Below the pieces are notes generated by a model. That model saw only the letters and a program-made list of their open reading frames with translations. It was not told the DNA's origin and did not search any database. Position numbers and translations under genes: made by a program. From assembly GCA_910585415.1 (NCBI GenBank), contig CAJUDT010000105.1:1-7259 (forward strand): a stretch of DNA of 7,259 bases, written 5' to 3'. Shown piece after piece: positions 5,500 through 7,259 of the stretch (position 1 is the stretch's first letter; each line of letters starts with the position of its first letter). The stretch comes from an uncultured Flavonifractor sp. (lineage in GTDB: Bacteria > Bacillota > Clostridia > Oscillospirales > Oscillospiraceae).

Positions 5500-6336
5500 T
5501 TATTTCTGGAAGGTGGCGGTGGCCAGCCGACGGTAAGGGGTGTTTTGGCTCAGGTTCTCCGAGTAGCTGATGAGCAGATAGCCGCCGGGAACCGTAGCGT
5601 CGTAAAACCGCTGAACCAGGGCATCTTTCGTGGGTTGGTCAAAGTAAATCATAACGTTCCGGCAGAAAATCACGTCGAATTTCCGGCGGAATTTAATGGG
5701 GTCCATCAGGTTGAAGGGCTGGAAAATCACGTTGTTCTTGATGGCCGGAGCCACGGAGAAGTGTCCGTCCTGGGTGGGGACGAAGTATTTCTTCTTCCAG
5801 TCCGGCGGAATGGTGTCGGGCAGCTCGTAAATGCCCCGCCGGGCGGCGGTGAGGGCCCGGGAGGAGATGTCGGTGGCCAACAGGCGGGTGTCCCACTGGC
5901 TGGCCTGGGAACCCAGGTAGTCGAAGAGGTACATGGAGATATTGTAGGGCTCCTCCCCGGTGGAGCACCCGGCGCTCCAGATGGCCAGGGTTTTGTCCGT
6001 CTGGTGGCGGCGGACGATTTCCGGGATGATGTTCTTGCGGAAATTATCCAGGTGGTCCTGCTCCCGCATGAAAAAGGTGTAATTGGTGGTCAGCTTATCC
6101 AGCAGCAGGGTGACCTCCGCCTCGTCTCGGGTTTTGAGCAGGTGGTTGACGAAGTCGGCAAAGCTGGTATAGCCCTTCTGCTTCAAAGAGGTGGACAGGC
6201 GCCCCACAATGAGCTGCTTTTTCTGAGACAGGTCAATGCCGTAGTTCCCCTGGATGAACTTTACCAGCCGGGTGAAGTCGGCGTCGGATATGGTCATAGG
6301 GGCAAAGGCGGCCCCCACGCTTTTGCCGTTAGTCAT
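5500..6336 (-). CDS. cheR: CheR: SAM-dependent chemoreceptor glutamate methyltransferase
   Basis: CheR transfers methyl groups from S-adenosylmethionine to glutamates of the receptor cytoplasmic helices, the step opposed by CheB. The 278-residue length is typical. The N-terminal helical domain (about 15-85) precedes TTNYTFFMRE (83-92), the family's substrate-side motif. The Rossmann-type domain has WSAGCSTGEEPY (120-131, SAM-binding motif I), LATDIS (153-158, acidic residue for the ribose), and FCRNVMIYFD (224-233, near the active site). The C terminus has ISYSENLS where many relatives have a GHSE-like segment, an ordinary variation in Firmicutes. The ATG overlaps the end of cheW by 8 nt (ATGACTAA), so translational coupling is likely; no strong ribosome binding site precedes it. 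A second Met at residue 14 is not supported by a better site. cheB follows 21 nt after the stop. Confidence 0.95.
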   Translation of the reverse strand: MTNGKSVGAAFAPMTISDADFTRLVKFIQGNYGIDLSQKKQLIVGRLSTSLKQKGYTSFADFVNHLLKTRDEAEVTLLLDKLTTNYTFFMREQDHLDNFRKNIIPEIVRRHQTDKTLAIWSAGCSTGEEPYNISMYLFDYLGSQASQWDTRLLATDISSRALTAARRGIYELPDTIPPDWKKKYFVPTQDGHFSVAPAIKNNVIFQPFNLMDPIKFRRKFDVIFCRNVMIYFDQPTKDALVQRFYDATVPGGYLLISYSENLSQNTPYRRLATATFQK

Positions 6337-6811
6337 GGGGCATCAGCTGCTCGCAGTCCAGCACCATCATGGTGCCGGAGCCGTCGGGAAGGGAGCACAT
6401 GCCGGAAACCAGCAGCTGGGTGTTGTGGGCGGGCATGGGGAGGATGTTGTACTTGGGTATGTCGATCATCTGGTCCACTGCGTCCACCAGAATGCCCAGC
6501 TGCGTGCCGTCCAGGTTGAGGACCACCACAAGGCTGTCCTCCCGGGAGGGCTTGCCCAGGCGCAGGCGTACGTCCAGGATGGGGATAATCTGCCCGCGCA
6601 TGTTGATGATGCCCCGGATAAACTCCGGCACGCGGGGCAGGTAGGTGATGGTCTGGTTGGTCAGGATTTCCACCACCGACTCGGCCACCACGCCCAGCTT
6701 CAGGTCGTCGGCAATGAAAATCAGAAACTTCTGGAAATCCACTGTGTCGTCGGTGCCCTTTGAGAGATCAATGACCTGGTCCTCTCTGGCGAAGAGCATC
6801 TCTTCATTCAT
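6329..6811 (-). CDS. cheW: CheW: chemotaxis coupling protein
   Basis: CheW bridges receptors and the CheA kinase in the polar signalling array. The 160-residue product has a short charged N-terminal extension (1-27) and then a full CheW domain. The domain begins at FLIF (29-32), includes YLPRVPEFIRGIINMRG (57-73) and IIPILDVRLRLG (75-86), the most conserved part of the family, and closes with a strand ending MMVLD (148-152). I chose ATG 6811 because AAAGGAGA (6821-6828) lies about 10 bases upstream. An alternative ATG at 6835 overlaps the cheA stop (TGATG) and would add eight residues (MVQRRVNS), but that form would contain the ribosome binding site. It starts 23 nt after cheA and overlaps cheR by 8 nt, so it is mid-operon. 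Confidence 0.94.
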   Translation of the reverse strand: MNEEMLFAREDQVIDLSKGTDDTVDFQKFLIFIADDLKLGVVAESVVEILTNQTITYLPRVPEFIRGIINMRGQIIPILDVRLRLGKPSREDSLVVVLNLDGTQLGILVDAVDQMIDIPKYNILPMPAHNTQLLVSGMCSLPDGSGTMMVLDCEQLMPHD

Positions 6812-6834
6812 GCTGTTCACTCTCCTTTGCACCA

Positions 6835-7259
6835 TCAGGCCCCGTGGGCAGCCTTATAGAGGTTGGCCACGTCCAGGATGATGCTGATACTGCCGTCCCC
6901 CAGCAGGGTGCAGCCGTTGACGCCGTAATTCTTGATGTTGTAGCTGTTCACGTAGGCGGGCAGCTGCTTGACCACCACCTGCTGCTCGCCCAGCAGCTCG
7001 TCTACGAACAGGCAGTAGGAGCAGTCCCCGGACTCCAGCCACAGCAAAATGCCGTCCTCGATTTCGGTATATCCGTCACTGAGCTGGTAGAAGTCCCGTG
7101 CCCGGATGATGGGGTAGAAGCTGTCCAGAGCCTTGATGATCTCCCCGCTGCTGGAGTCGTGAATGACCTCGTTGGCGGAGACCTTCATGCTGGAGCGGAT
7201 GTTGTTGATGGGGATGGTGAAGGTGGACTGGCCCACCGAGACCTCCATGCCGTCCATGA
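6835..7259 (-). CDS. cheA: CheA histidine kinase, C-terminal fragment (cut by the right window edge)
   Basis: Only the last 141 or so codons are present; the frame is open at the window edge and the ATG at 7257 is internal. The visible part is the CheW-like P5 regulatory domain of CheA, which docks CheA onto CheW and the receptor. It opens with MDGMEVSVGQSTFTIPI, matching the start of P5 that normally follows the ATP-binding domain in CheA. It continues through LFVDELLGEQQVVVKQL (near residues 84-100 of the visible part) and ends with the CheA signature GCTLLGDGSISIILDV. The phosphotransfer, dimerisation and ATPase domains lie outside the window. A stand-alone CheW is less likely because the frame continues upstream and the GDGSISIILD ending is typical of CheA. 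The stop codon is followed 23 nt later by cheW. Confidence 0.88.
   Translation of the reverse strand, partial: MDGMEVSVGQSTFTIPINNIRSSMKVSANEVIHDSSSGEIIKALDSFYPIIRARDFYQLSDGYTEIEDGILLWLESGDCSYCLFVDELLGEQQVVVKQLPAYVNSYNIKNYGVNGCTLLGDGSISIILDVANLYKAAHGA

Noticed and set aside
5500..5560. CheR lacking the GHSE-like motif as a sign of an inactive enzyme
   Set aside because: This segment varies among Firmicute CheR proteins; the SAM-binding and NV-x-IYF motifs are intact.
2644..6519. Very long open frames on the + strand opposite the MCP and the che genes (about 524 and 733 codons)
   Set aside because: They lie antisense to clearly conserved genes, have repetitive Gly/Leu/Val/His-rich translations with no known motif and no ribosome binding sites. 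They arise from the strong GC bias at third codon positions of the real genes.

Overview
The window looks like a high-GC, spore-forming, motile Firmicute of the Oscillospiraceae / Clostridia type (Flavonifractor- or Oscillibacter-like gut bacteria). The evidence is a YlbJ-type sporulation membrane protein, a small cysteine-rich protein of a kind I associate with Clostridia, Shine-Dalgarno sites of the GGAGG type, and a chemotaxis cluster with a clostridial-style receptor. Taxonomy is inferred from protein resemblance and base composition only.

Left part, + strand. Positions 1-354 hold no convincing gene. They contain three compact perfect inverted repeats within 100 bp (62-75, 108-125, 134-161), which look like a dispersed repeat element, followed by a terminator-like hairpin near 289-319. 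Positions 355-870 are the remnant of an MFS transporter gene. It has a good ribosome binding site and start, but an in-frame TGA just before the conserved loop 2-3 motif, and most of the middle of the protein is missing. Next come an intact ylbJ-like gene (1060-2247) and a 69-residue four-cysteine protein (2279-2488), probably one operon. It ends in a region (2489-2628) packed with three stem-loops that separates it from the convergent chemotaxis genes.

Right part, - strand, read from the right edge leftwards. The order is the C-terminal end of cheA (cut by the window), cheW, cheR, cheB, and then, after a 129-bp gap, a methyl-accepting chemotaxis protein (MCP). The first four genes are spaced or overlapped by only a few bases (23-nt gap, 8-nt overlap, 21-nt gap) and almost certainly form one transcription unit. 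CheA and CheW form the receptor-coupled kinase complex. CheR methylates the receptors and CheB demethylates or deamidates them, giving adaptation. The MCP supplies one sensory input.

The two most interesting points are these. (1) cheB has no ATG/GTG/TTG at the place its ribosome binding site and its receiver-domain first strand demand. The codon there is ATC, so the gene either uses a very rare start or carries a start-codon mutation or sequencing error. (2) The extracytoplasmic sensor part of the MCP carries the His / Cys-x-Leu-Gly-x-Trp / His-x3-His signature of a CZB zinc-binding domain, which is better known from cytoplasmic receptors. I found no mobile element, CRISPR array, RNA gene or wholly novel system; most of the window is ordinary core genome.
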